64,000 nt of DNA from Atrina japonica (GCA_030159075.1 BROG01000469.1:192501-256500), one strand, 5' to 3'. Positions 51,416 through 64,000 are shown, counted from the first letter of the stretch. The notes: a model not told the origin generated them from the sequence alone. A program made the numbers and translations.

Positions 51416-51778
51416 TTTATGTCTTTATCATGTGAAAGACAATATCCGTAAAAGTTACATGGTATCAATGTTGGATAAAAAATATTTTGCAATGAAGCGG
51501 TTAATCATCCAAGATTTATCTTTATTTAACATTTGTGTTTACTGGAGTTTTTTCGCATAACGATACTTCCATTTGGAGGAAATTTATTTTTATTGCATTA
51601 ATAATAAATTTAAAAATCGATATATCATTCTTAGGCATGTCGATTATCAGTTTAAGACTTATACTCACTGATAAACTGGAACTGTGGAAATAACAAGATT
51701 TTAAAAAATGAAATTATATGTGTTATACAGTAATATCGTCAGTTGAAAAGAAATATGGATGGTATTTAGCCTATAGTT

Positions 51779-51782
<4 letters not shown>
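51416..51782. other. No gene seen
   Basis: AT-rich spacer between the PLE 3' end and a microsatellite. Confidence 0.4.

Positions 51783-51855
<73 letters not shown>
51783..51855. repeat. (AG)n microsatellite
   Basis: Pure AG repeat of about 73 bases. Confidence 0.97.
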
Positions 51856-51859
<4 letters not shown>

Positions 51860-51974
51860 TCCAAAGCTTCTGTGATAGAGTTGTCGTAATCAATGTGTCC
51901 CGTAGACAAGATTTGAATTATCTTTCTGTTAAAGTGAACCACTTTCATAATAGTTTTACTTCAATCTCAACTCA

Positions 51975-52146
51975 ACATACATACATACATACATACATAC
52001 ATACATACATACATACATACATACATACATACATACATACATACATACATACATACATACATACATACATACATACATACATACATACATACATACATAC
52101 ATACATACATACATACATACATACATACGTACGTACGTACATACAT
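51975..52146. repeat. (CATA)n microsatellite
   Basis: About 170 bases of CATA repeat with three CGTA units near the right end. The plus-strand frame gives Tyr-Ile-His-Thr repeats only. Confidence 0.97.
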
Positions 52147-53334
52147 GCAGTTTAGCTAGGTTGTCAGTTTACTAACGATGATGGTGGTGTTATCTTGTGA
52201 TATACATGATTGTGTAGTTTTGTATTTTAAGTTACATATTTTAATTTGCATTCAAATAATTTTAACATACTTTTACTGCCTAAACACGTTTTGATTAACT
52301 GTGGCTAGTTGCTTCGTACCATGACCCAGTTGTATTTAAATAAAGTTTGCCTTATAAGAGTGAAGTTGACAGGTCAAGTAATAAAAAGCTGCAAATTAAA
52401 ATTTCGACGAACAGTACTCGTTTTAAAATAACTTCTGTTAAATTATTAATCAGAATTATCCCATAGTCTTTAATTTTCGTGACAACAGAATACTTGTATG
52501 CCAGCTGCCATAGTATTTGGTTAACCAATAATCAGTCACTCATATGAAATAACGTAGTATCGGTAGTGATACATTTGTCAAAGCCATTGAAATATATTGC
52601 GTTACTTCAAACTTTGATATTAAATTAACATGTCTTGGGAGGTTTTGAAATTGTTGAATTTCGAACTTCCAAATGTCTACTTCTTCATTTTGATCAAATC
52701 ACTTAATGCCCCTTTATCTTCACAAATAATTTACTTGTGGAAAGACGATAGTCTTCTTCCGGGTACATTGTAACCGAGGTTTCTCCTCCACTTTTCAAAA
52801 CTGGTCCCACCTATAAAACGGAAAAACGGAGTAAAACACAATTCAAGCAAACAAGGAAGTATCCGCACTCTAAAAACATTTACTATTTGCATTTTGATTT
52901 TTTATGAAACAGATTGCAATCTAAATGAAATGGATTGGTTATAATATTGAAATAATGCTAGGAGGAATTCATAGTTTAACAGTTGCATGACTTCAATATT
53001 ATTACTGCAGAATAGTCATTGTGGAATCACACTAATAAGTATCATTTCATTCTCTTTTGGGGATATTATGAAATGTTCGATAAATTTATAAGAACATACC
53101 CATTCTTCAAATTTAATGAAAAACAATCAAATGTATGGAAGACAATTTTCCTTTTTTAACGAAGCATTTTGTGTATTTTTCCATAAATGACATTAATATA
53201 ACACGTTAGTTTTAATTTTCATATCTTGTAGTCATCGGATGTTCTTTAATTTCCGAGTGATATTTGTCAAAGTTCTTGGTGAAAGTAAAACCAATACATC
53301 CTCACCTCCAAAGTGTGGATATCGATAATAAAAT
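52147..53334. other. No gene seen
   Basis: AT-rich, nothing recognised. Confidence 0.4.
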
Positions 53335-54765
53335 TTAGATTGAAACATGCACATAGCCAAGGAAAGAAAAAAATGTGAAACATGCACACAGTCAAGTAAA
53401 GACAAAATTAATGTGAAACATACATACAATCAAACGAAACTAAAAAGAAATGTGAAGCTTACACAGAGTTAAGTAAAGACAAAATCAGTATGAAAGATAC
53501 ATACAATCAGACGAAGCTAAAAAGAAATGTGGAACACAAACAGTCAAGTAAAAACAAAGTTTATGTGAAACATACATAAAATCAGACGAAGCTAAAAGGA
53601 AATGTTTAACATGCACACAGTCAAGTAAAGACACAATTTATGTGAAACATACATAAAATATTATAAACACTCTACCAAACTATAATGGTCAAGACGATAT
53701 CGTTTCTGTCAATTAGACTTCATCAGTTGAGCTCCAATTTAAGTTAAGTGTATTTCCTAAAGAGAAAGTGGTATTAAAAAAGGCCAAATAATATCTCTAA
53801 AAGTATAGCCGAAATACGCCCAAGAGTAACCACTGTAAAAAATGACTATCTTAGCTTTAGAAAACATTTTTGAATTTAAATGATGTTAACAATGCCAAAT
53901 ATTACTTTACTATAAGATGAACAGCTGGTACCGAAATACCAGGTACTAGGTTTATGTATACCCTCGGGGACTCAAACGGTCCACCAGCAGTGACAACGAC
54001 CTAGTGGTTATAAATATTATAAACATATTACCAAAGTTATAATGCTCAAGACGATATCGTTTCTGTCAATTAGACTTCATCAGTTGAGCTCCAATTTAAG
54101 TTATGTGTAAAATCAGACGAAGCTAAATGGAAATGTGAAACATGCACACAGTCAAGTAAAGAAAAATGAAATGTGAAACATACATACAATCAGACGAAAC
54201 TAAATGGAAATGTGAAACATATACACAATTAAGTAAAGAAAAAAGAAATGTGAAACATACATACAATCAAACGAAGCTAAAACGAAATGTGAAACATACA
54301 CACAGTCAAGTTAAGACAAATATAATATGAAATATACATATCATCATACGACGCTAAAAAAGAGAAAAGTAAAGACATATATATGTGAAACATACATACA
54401 ATCAGAAGAAGCTAAATGGAAATGTGAAACATACACAAAGGCAGATGACGGTAAAAAGAAATGTGAGACATATATACAGTCATATGGAGACAAAAGAAAT
54501 GTGAGACATATATACAGTCATATGGAGACAAAAGAAATGTGAAATATATATACAGTCATATGGAGACAAAAGAAATATGAAATATATATACAGTCATATG
54601 GAGACAAAAGAAATGTGAAATATATATACAGTCATATGGAGACAAAAGAAATGTGAAACATATATACAGTCATATGGAGACAAAAGAAATGTTAAACAGG
54701 CACACAGTCATATGGAGGAAAAAATAAATGTATAAAAATGAACACAGTCATATGCAGGTAAAACC
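53335..54765. repeat. 38-bp tandem array interrupted by family Q sequence
   Basis: Units resemble AATGTGAAACATACATACAA then TCAGACGAAGCTAAAAAG, spaced 38-39 bases. 53335-53660 and 54110-54480 are diverged. 54480-54700 is a homogenised sub-array built on CATATATACAGTCATATGGA, then GACAAAAGAAATGTGAA. The block 53662-54108 is not array sequence. Confidence 0.9.
53662..54108 (+). repeat. Family Q sequence inside the 38-bp array
   Basis: Holds two partial copies: GACGATATCGTTTCTGTCAA, then TTAGACTTCATCAGTTGAGC, occurs at about 53693 and again at about 54052. The piece CCCTCGGGGACTCAAACGGT is at about 53961. Array sequence stops at ..ACATAAAA and resumes at AAAATCAGACG, so a short AAAA duplication may flank the insert. 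Confidence 0.6.
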
Positions 54766-55239
54766 GAGACATTTTTATGTTATCCAGACATTTACATAAC
54801 ACTTTACATATACCTGAAATATTTCATTTTGTCTTGCAATTTGTGTTTCATTTCTATCTAATTTATCAAGAACAAAATTTACACATACTTCAAAGGTATA
54901 TATAGGTGTTTAATACAATGAAATGTTATACTGTGATAAAATTTATGTCAGTTACATATATACCGCATAGTTTGTGAGTAAATATTCCAAAGGAAAATGC
55001 AATCACATTTTTTCCTTTGTAACATCGTCGTTAACCAACAAATCATACTCTCGATAAAATTCTTATGAGAGGTACAGTTTAAATTAATAAGAATTTATTA
55101 TCAAACAAAGAACACATCCTTGTATCAAAGTAAAGTTGATTTCAATCAGGCTCCCATACCAACATACAGACGTAAACAATGAATCAGAGTGTAACATTAT
55201 ATATGGATATAACATTCCAGGCTTACCAGTAATTTAGTT
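54766..55239. other. No gene seen
   Basis: AT-rich, nothing recognised. Confidence 0.4.
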
Positions 55240-55905
55240 TTAGAGTTATGGGAGATATTTTCTCTTAAAACAATACACTATAATGTCTGTTATTTGAACA
55301 TCTATTTTAAATTTGAGCTAATATAATGGGGACTTATTAACGGAAACGGTTGTTTTTAGCATTTGTTTTAGCCTTTTATTTTTGCAATATTACTGTATAA
55401 CTTTGGTATTATGTTTATAATAATTATCAGAGTCGTCTCTTGTAACAACAATACAAAACTCTGTACTACTTAGTATTTGAACGTTATATTATTAGGGTCA
55501 TGGGAGGGATCTTTCCGTGTAACGTTACAATACTCTGTAATGCGTATTATTTGAACGTAAGGTACGTAGGGTCATGGGAGGGATCTTTCCGTGTAACGTT
55601 ACAATACTCTGTAATGCGTATTATTTGAACGTAAGGTACGTAGGGTCATGGGAGGGATCTTACCTTGTAACATTACAATACTCTGTAATGCCTGTTATTT
55701 GAACGTTACATTATTAGGGTTGCGTGAGGGATCTTACCTTGTAACATTACATTACTCTGTAATGCCTCTTATTTGAACGTTAGGTTGGTAGGGTCATGGG
55801 GATATCTTCCCTTGTAACATTACAATACTCGGTAATGCCTGTTATTTGAACGTTAGGCTGGTAGGGTCATGGGAGGTATCTTTCCTTTTAACAATACACT
55901 ATAAT
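55240..55905. repeat. 74-bp tandem array, about six units plus a detached one
   Basis: AGGGTCATGGGAGGGATCTT recurs with GGG at 55495, 55569, 55643, 55717, 55791 and 55864, i.e. every 74 bases (last step 73). Each unit also has GTAAC.TTACAATACTCTGT and TATTTGAACGT. A diverged unit lies at about 55245-55320, separated by 110 bases of other sequence. Confidence 0.93.
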
Positions 55906-57679
55906 ACATGATGTTTAACATGTATTGCATCCATATCAAAGATGACGATATAATGGCAAATGATAACACGCATGATGCTTGCAGGGATTTGAAGAACTGT
56001 AAGAGTAATTTCATAGAGACATTTCTCGCAGGTTTGCATTAAAAAGAATCTTGAGCTTAGTTTTATTTTATATAATGTATTAGATAAGAGTTCAGGGTAT
56101 GGTGGTAGCATCTAGATATGTCCAAAATTGGTGATTATTGAATGTATTATTGAGTGAGTGACACCTGTGAACAACCAGCAATCAATACAGACATTGTCTA
56201 TTAAATGTACCGTATTTCCTATCATTAAGTGCAAAACTGCTTTGCCGAATACAGCTAAACCTACATCTAGATATTGCAGAGGTTCTTACTTTGTAAAATA
56301 TTTATTTTTATTTTTAATCAGACTGAGTTGCGTCATCCATGTTTATCCTTTAATTAGTTTCTATTCTTCTTACGGTTTATAGCATGCACATAATGCATTT
56401 AAAGAACGCTCCAGGACTAGAGTTTGACTTTCATGTTGGACTATAATTCTTAATTATTTAAAGGTAGAAGGGAGATCAACACTTAGACGAGAACTTTTCA
56501 TGGTGTAAAAACAATTGATTGCGACAGTTCTAAAACTGAACATACAACAACACATGAAATTTACAATCTTTCTACTCAATTATTAATAAAAACAATGAAA
56601 ACATCTAAACGGCCATAACTGATTGGCCATTGTAGTACAAAACGAAATAGAATTTACTTATTTTTATTCACGTAAGTCTGAAATTTAATACTTGAATACC
56701 TTAACATCTTTATTTGATTATATGTTTAAAGGCTTCGAAGCAACGTTGCGGTAATTTCATGAAATGAATGCTCCCTTTTACAGCAAAATTCGAAAAGTAA
56801 ATGATTTCTTTCACGTTTTGGAGAAAACAAAGTTCGAACCTAATTACTTATAATGTATATAATAAAATTATCCCACGCAGTTACGTCACCTTAGTGGGTA
56901 ATATAATTATCTGAAATTTTAAGTAAAGTGTAAAATGAGCGACCATGCACTTTCACTGTCGACTGGAAAAAGTCAGTAAAATAGCATTATAGAATAATAT
57001 AAAATCATGCGCAATTTTTACGCTCGCCTATGTATGCAATTACCAGTGAACTGAAAATAATGTCTGCATTTTACTTAATAAAATAGAAATTGATGCCGTA
57101 TAGGAAATTCAAAAACATAAAATGAATCCAATAAGCTCTAAAGTAGATTCGAGCTTCCCATGTAGCATTTATAACTCTGATATACAATGCGCTTGCTCAG
57201 TTTCAGTGGATTGTCTTTGATACAGGTCCATATGATTCCTACATCAGGTTATATGAAAATATAATGATGAGTTGAGTGTACAATATTACTTAATGGTATT
57301 ATTAAGCTTTTATGAAAAATGATAGAAATTCAAGCCTCAACAGACCAGTATGGTCTCTAGTTGGTTGGTATACAGTGTGGTTTGTTGTGAGATTCTGGCC
57401 CAAATACAGCTGTTTATACCAGATAGGAATCACAACACTTAAGTTAAGACACATTGTAAGTTAATTACTGTATTCCAATAGACGATAACACTTCCGGTAA
57501 GGACATCGATTTCTCATGTAATGAAATTATGGTTAAATCTTATAGTCTCGGAATCCCTGTATTGGTTCCGGTATGAGTGTTGACATTGTTAAGTCAGAAG
57601 TATGACGTATTCCAGTACATCGTGTGCCTGGTAACATAGAGAGGCATCTAAAACGGCATTTAAATTTTTGAATTTTGAA
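55906..57679. other. No gene seen
   Basis: AT-rich. The frames at 55899-56111 (-) and 56158-56382 (+) are unrecognised. Confidence 0.4.
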
Positions 57680-57925
57680 TATTGTTTTTACGCCACACTC
57701 AACATTTTTTTAGTTACATGGTGGGGACCATTTTTTTAATAGTCCGAGAAGATAACCCAGTTAATTATACCCGGAAAAAGACCATCGGCCTGACACAAGT
57801 AAACTGGCAAACTTTTCACAAACATCAGCTTAGATTCCAGCAGGATTCGAACCTCTGCTGACCAAGAAGTGAGAGACGTTATGGTTCATAGCGCGATGCT
57901 TTAACCACTCGGCTACGGGGTCCCA
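57680..57925 (-). mobile_element. tRNA-derived SINE, minus strand
   Basis: The minus strand reads GGGACCCCGTAGCCGAGTGG (A-box TAGCCGAGTGG), then CAGAGGTTCGAATCCTGCTG (B-box GGTTCGAATCC) about 45 bases on. The body contains GGTCTTTTTCCGGGTATAAT and an end with AATGTTGAGTGTGGCGTAAA, a segment that resembles a conserved invertebrate SINE domain. It is a SINE rather than a tRNA gene because the tRNA-like head is fused to this body. Confidence 0.75.
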
Positions 57926-58255
57926 AACAGCTTTTTACAAGGGTATATAAATAGGGCATCATAGAGCGATGCTTTAACCACTCGGCTACGCGGTACCAAA
58001 CAACTTTTAACAAGGGTATATAAATAGGGCATCATAGAGCGATGCTTTAACCACTCGGCTACGGGGTCCCAAACAGCTTTTTACAAGGGTATATGAATAG
58101 GGCATCATAGCGCGATGCTTTAACCACTCGGCTACGCGGTCACAAACAACTTTTAACAAGGGTATATAAATAGGGCATCATAGCGCAATGCTTTAACCAG
58201 TCGGCTACGGGGTCCCAAACAACTTTTTACAATGGTATATAAATAGGGCATTAGC
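57890..58255 (-). repeat. 73-bp tandem array made from the SINE 5' end plus its flank
   Basis: GCGATGCTTTAACCACTCGG recurs at 57893, 57966, 58039, 58112 and 58185 (GCAATGC, slightly altered), exactly 73 bases apart. Each unit joins about 36 bases of the SINE head (with the A-box on the minus strand) to a flank holding CAAGGGTATATAAATAGGGC. The repeats lack the B-box. The join falls at a shared CAT. Confidence 0.93.
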
Positions 58256-58600
58256 AAAATTTTTGTTTAAAAATTAAAGATTTGATTTTTTTCTACTTTT
58301 TTTAACTTGTACTTAATGTACAAAAACAAATATGAGCTATGTATAAACATAAGAATACTATATTCCTATATATTATGTGAAAATAAGGTAGTTCCAATGT
58401 GCTATGCATATACAAATAGTAAGGTAGAATTAACCAATTGCAAGTGAATAATTGCCAAAGTGGGTTTCTCAAGCTATTTCACACAATATATAGAAATTTA
58501 AGAATTTCTATGCCTGTGTATCTATGTTTTGTTATTGCATATGAATCATAGAAGTAAAAAAGGCACGATTCATAAAAAACACAGGTAAAGCCTTCTTCCT
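58245..58600. mobile_element. Family M MITE, copy 3
   Basis: Left GGGCATTAGCAAAATTTTTG; the right end on the minus strand reads GGCTTTACCTGTGTTTTTTA. The interior ATATAGAAATTTAAGAATTT matches the central block of copies 1 and 2. It directly follows the last 73-bp unit. Confidence 0.55.
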
Positions 58601-58698
58601 GTTCTTGAATCTTTCAAATGACCATTGTATATCATTTTTCATTAGGTTTGAAAAAACGTTCAAATAATCGCAACTTTTGCTAGATGTCAATTATATGC

Positions 58699-58703
<5 letters not shown>

Positions 58704-58790
<87 letters not shown>
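58704..58790. repeat. (TA)n microsatellite at a PLE 3' end
   Basis: 87 bases of TA repeat, immediately followed by the minus-strand PLE-A terminus at about 58791. Confidence 0.97.
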
Positions 58791-58793
<3 letters not shown>

Positions 58794-58948
58794 CCCATAT
58801 ACCAAAGCATAAATCTTTAGGATGTCCAGATATAGATACAAATCTGGTAAAATAAGGACAAACACGGACCTCCAGAAATCAATAAATCAGATCAGAAGCC
58901 ATGGAGGAGTAACATCCCCTATTTACCGGTCACACCAGCCATGAGTCT
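58791..58948 (-). mobile_element. PLE-A 3' tail, duplicate copy 1
   Basis: Minus strand: GACTCATGGCTGGTGTGACC, the TTACTCCTCCATGGC core, ACTT..GCTTTGGTATATGGG. Compared with copy 2 it has lost CCACAG at its 5' edge. Confidence 0.8.
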
Positions 58949-59637
58949 TTATATGACGGCTAAAAAAATACAAATAGAAACTGCACGTACATACCAGCAT
59001 TTTTCTTTTGTGAGATTTCATGAAATATTCTCTTTCCGATTTCCATTGTTGCCAAAACTATCTATGAATATCTGGGGACTGATGCTATCGTAACATCTTT
59101 CGGACTTTAAAAAACAATTATTCTAATACCTTGTGATAAAAATAAGTTTCTAATTGTCAGTTTGATAATTGATTATGTGAAATTTATAGCATTTATATAA
59201 GGTGCTAATTTCCCTCTACTGTTATACATTTCAACCCAAGCACGCTTTTGTTCGTTTTATATGGATGAATACTTATTCAGAAGTACCTAGAGATTTACCA
59301 CAACCTATGCGCTGCAAACGAGATAGACTTCGTTTAATAAATCCTTGGATATTTACCTCTATCTATATAATGCGTGCCAGATATAGTTTAATATACACAA
59401 CCGATGATTTAATTTTTTTTATCAAAGGATGACTGCCAGATTTATTCGAGGAAAAATACTAACATGAATTCCTGTGGTCATTATAATAAGTTTGGGTTCC
59501 ATCCAATACCCTACCTAGAGGTGAGAGACATATCGTTTTAAAGTACAGTTACCTAGTCACTTGGCAAACAATATCCCCCGGCACATGTTATAGCGCAAAC
59601 ATTAAAAAATTCTTGATGCAGAAATAATCTTTTGCTA

Positions 59638-59641
<4 letters not shown>

Positions 59642-59720
<79 letters not shown>
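59642..59720. repeat. (TA)n microsatellite at a PLE 3' end
   Basis: 79 bases of TA repeat, directly joined to CAGATACCAAAGC, the minus-strand PLE-A terminus. Confidence 0.97.
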
Positions 59721-59724
<4 letters not shown>

Positions 59725-59880
59725 TACCAAAGCATAAATCTTTAGGATGTCCAGATATAGATACAAATCTGGTAAAATAAGGACAAACACGGACCTTCGG
59801 AAATCAAGAGATGGGATCAGATGCCATGGAGGAGTAACATCCCCTATTTACCGGTCACACCCGCCATGAGTCCACAGTCT
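59721..59880 (-). mobile_element. PLE-A 3' tail, duplicate copy 2
   Basis: Minus strand: ACTGTGGACTCATGGCGGGT, GACCGGTAAATAGGGGATGT, TTACTCCTCCATGGC, ending TTTATGCTTTGGTATCTG. Confidence 0.85.
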
Positions 59881-60744
59881 TTATATGACGGCTAAAAAAT
59901 ACAAATAGAAACTGCACGTACATACCAGCATTTTTCTTTTGTGAGATTTCATGAAATATTCTCTTTCCGATTTCCATTGTTGCCAAAACTTATCTATGAA
60001 TTTCTGGGGACTGATGCTATCGTAACATCTTTCGGACATTAAAAAACAATTATTCTAATACCTTGTGATAAAAATAAGTTTCTAATTGTCAGTTTGATAA
60101 TTGATTATGTGAGATTTATAGCATTTATATAAGTTGCTATTTTCCCTCTACTGTTATACATTTCAACCCAAGCACGCTTTTGTTCGTTTTATTTGGATGG
60201 ATACTTATTCTGAAGTACCTAAAGATTTACCACAACCTATGCACTGCAAACGAGATATACTTTGTTTAATAAATCCTTAGAAAAAACTGGATATTGACCT
60301 CTATCTATATAATGCGTACCAGATATATTTTAATATACACAACCGATGATTTAAATTTTTTGATCAAAAGATGACTGGCAGATGTATTGGAGGAGAAAAA
60401 CTAACATGCATTCCTGAGGTCATTATAATCAGTTTGGGTTCCATCCAATACCCTACCTAGAGGTGAGAGACAAATGGTTTTAAAGTACAGTTACCTAGTC
60501 ACTTGGCAAACAATATCCCCGGCACATGTTATAGCGCAAACATTAAAAATTTCTTGATGCAGAAATAACGTCGTTTTAAACCATTCAAAGACATCCTGAT
60601 TTCCTGCAAATTTGATAAATAGCGACAAGTATTTTATAAAAATAAAATTTCCCCCTCACATATTGGCCTTTCTGTTATTATGTTTATTTGATAATAATTG
60701 TGAGAGATACAATATTAGTGATGAAAGCTATGATAATCAAGTTA

Positions 60745-60923
60745 ATGATAAAATAATAATGATAGAATGATGATTATAAAAATGATACTAGTACTACTTA
60801 TTATAATGCCGCTACTGCCGCTACTGCCGCTGTTGCTGTTGTTGCTGCTGATGATAACGACGATGATAATGATGATGACTACGATGACGAATAAGATTAT
60901 GACGACGACGACGATGTCGACCA

Positions 60924-60954
<31 letters not shown>

Positions 60955-60955
60955 C
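60745..60955. repeat. Imperfect trinucleotide repeat (GAT/GAC/GCT family)
   Basis: Mixed CTG/CCG, GAT and GAC triplets ending in a run of GAT repeats. The Met/Thr or Ile/Val frames on both strands are artefacts. Confidence 0.9.
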
Positions 60956-61749
60956 GAATGTTTTGGAGTTTTAACTGCTGCAAGGATTTTATACGGAAAC
61001 TTGGTCACTTTCTATATTAATATTTTCTTCCTATGATTTTATGTAATAGACAGATCAGCCATATGACAATGAGCATTAACCATTGAACTTACTATCAACA
61101 GGCAACATAATAGCCCAGTGTCAAAATATCGATGTTCATTTCGCTCTATGATCACCTTGGTGTATTTCTTGGATAATACTGACTACAGATAATACAATAT
61201 TGCAGAATAACCAAATTGGCGTTTACTATGAACGTTATTATAAATACGTAATCATTTAACATTTTCCCTCTAACTTGTGAAAAGCAATATAGTTTGCTCA
61301 AATAAAATCTAACATCTGGGAACACGAAGACAGAAAATGACAGTAATGTGTAATTAACATCAATTTGTGGTTTTGTTTTGTATGTTTGCCAAAAATAGCC
61401 AAGACGATATTATATTAAGTAATGGTCGAGCTTCAAATGTATTTTTCTACTTTTAATCACAAAGAATATTCAAAACAAACAAAGTTGATAGACCTCCATT
61501 ATTATGTTATGTATACCAAATAAATGTCTGTCTTGATCGACACCAACTCGTCAATTTGTGCCAGTTAATTGAAAGCAATTTCCAATTCATATTTAATTAT
61601 CTGAAATCGGTTACATACATAATAATTAGTCTGGTATCAAGCAATGAAAGCGCACACATTTTCGTGTGTATGCACATGACACTAATGTTTAACTCGTTAA
61701 TATAATTTAGTTTAGAAATTTTAATTAACTTAAGAAACAATAGGTTGAA
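60956..61749. other. No gene seen
   Basis: AT-rich, nothing recognised. Confidence 0.4.
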
Positions 61750-61960
61750 CTGTGCGAAATTTACTTTTATACTACTTTTCGTGATTTTGGCGCAGTTAAA
61801 CCTGTCTTCCCTCTGTTAAACTGGATTCTTCTTCACTAAATCTAAAATTAACTCATTTTTTGTTATTTTGGCTCAGATAATTTTTTCTCACTTAAACCAA
61901 GTTTTTCTCTAGTTATGACGACTTATTTAAAAAAAACTAGTTTAACTGTATAAAAACTTA
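61750..61960. repeat. Family F element
   Basis: GTGATTTTGGCGCAGTTAAA at about 61779, then AACTCATTTTTTGTTATTTTGG and TTAAACCAAGTTTTTCTCTA, then AAAAAACTAGTTTAACTG: the family blocks in the usual order. Confidence 0.55.
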
Positions 61961-63373
<1,413 letters not shown>

Positions 63374-64000
63374 ATATCTGTATAGAAAAAATGTCAGTAT
63401 TTCGTTAAACGTCTTCATTTATATCCTAAAAGTAGACCTTCATGTACAACCTGAAACAGTATGATATTCATCGACTCTTAAAGTTAAAATCAATGAGATG
63501 ATGATTTTTATCAGTTCGTAATTAATAAATGAATGTTTTCGACAGATAAAAGTGATATGCCCCTAGGAATAATTATACGAGGCAAACGATCAATATTTAA
63601 AAGATGTTATTTTTTCTTATTAGATATAGGTTCATTTTACTTTACAGCTGGTTATAGTTTCGTGTATTTTTTTTCAGTCTGCATCATTTAATCGGATGTC
63701 GGTTTAAATTTTAATGAAGTCAAGTTAATTAGGTTTTTTAACCTACACTGCTTCATGTAATTGAATTACTTTAATCTAACTTCAAATCTACACTGTTCAG
63801 TAACCAAAGGTTTTATAAAACTTTCTCAAATTAATTTATTTATATGTATAGCTTCTGTGCTATACCGGTCAAGGTTCTCTTCCCTGGCAGCTTCCAAGGT
63901 CCTGGAATTGAGTTTTGTAAATGGTATTATTTTTCTATTAACCTTTGTGAAACCATGACTGTTTGTTTTCACATTTTAATGATAAATTGTGTCGGCTGAT
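63374..64000. other. No gene seen
   Basis: AT-rich to the window end. The frame 63761-63958 is unrecognised. Confidence 0.4.

Larger units (their letters stand above)
58665..60575 (+). repeat. Tandem duplication of about 0.93 kb, each copy with (TA)n and a PLE-A tail
   Basis: CTGCACGTACATACCAGCAT occurs at 58981 and 59912, giving a 931-base period. Both copies start with CTTTTGCTAGATGT, pass through (TA)n and a minus-strand PLE-A tail, and end near GATGCAGAAATAA. They differ by scattered substitutions and small indels. The frame at 59202-59432 lies in copy 1 and is broken in copy 2, so it is not conserved. Confidence 0.9.

Noticed and set aside
51718..52155. 145-codon frame with Arg-Glu and Tyr-Ile-His-Thr runs
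   Set aside because: Product of the (AG)n and (CATA)n microsatellites.
57840..57925. A functional tRNA gene on the minus strand
   Set aside because: A- and B-boxes are present, but the tRNA-like part continues into a SINE body and I could not fold a convincing acceptor and anticodon stem.
59202..59432. 76-codon frame as a conserved small gene
   Set aside because: The corresponding region of the 931-bp duplicate (about 60130-60370) is broken by a stop and indels, so the frame is not maintained.

Overview
This 64 kb window looks like an intergenic, repeat-built stretch of an animal nuclear genome. By eye it is strongly AT-rich, full of di-, tri- and tetranucleotide microsatellites, and holds no long host open reading frame. 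The reverse-transcriptase relics have the look of Naiad-type Penelope-like elements (PLEs, abundant in many invertebrates including clams). With tRNA-derived SINEs, mariner and pogo-like debris and a minisatellite held inside an inverted-repeat element, this suggests a mollusc, perhaps a bivalve. That placement is inference; no host gene here proves it.

Layout. 1-16 kb: PLE tails, microsatellites, a possible host first exon with a TATA box on the minus strand near 7.5 kb, and a dead mariner transposase (15.0-16.2 kb) whose middle is replaced by three tandem PLE tails. 16-32 kb: mostly unique AT-rich DNA with short PLE tails and several dispersed, often palindromic, repeat families. 32-38 kb: a nested palindromic element between direct repeats (32.6-34.5), then a 31-bp satellite (35.5-37.2) split cleanly by a 179-bp pogo-like MITE. 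39-46 kb: a 2.1-kb element with terminal inverted repeats that carries a 32-bp minisatellite, a PLE mid-fragment, a second PLE lineage, a SINE, and the best-preserved PLE reverse-transcriptase reading frame (45.2-46.2, minus). 48.7-51.4 kb: the longest PLE copy, with remnants of the N-terminal endonuclease, the CxC linker and the RT, broken by frameshifts and stops. 52-61 kb: 38-, 74- and 73-bp tandem arrays (the last made from the 5' end of a SINE plus its flank), then a tandem duplication of about 0.93 kb whose copies each hold a (TA)n tract abutting a PLE 3' end. 61-64 kb: sparse.

How the parts relate. Most recognisable sequence comes from two related PLE lineages (called PLE-A and PLE-B here) with similar 3' tails. 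In several PLE-A copies the RT frame ends at a UGA after a Gly-Gly-Cys, and the frame beyond stays open and cysteine-rich to the end of the element; in one copy it is fully open for 76 codons. This is a candidate for selenocysteine recoding and is the most interesting signal in the window. Family labels PLE-A, PLE-B, M, F and Q are mine, for cross-reference only. All boundaries and family assignments were made by eye without alignment tools.
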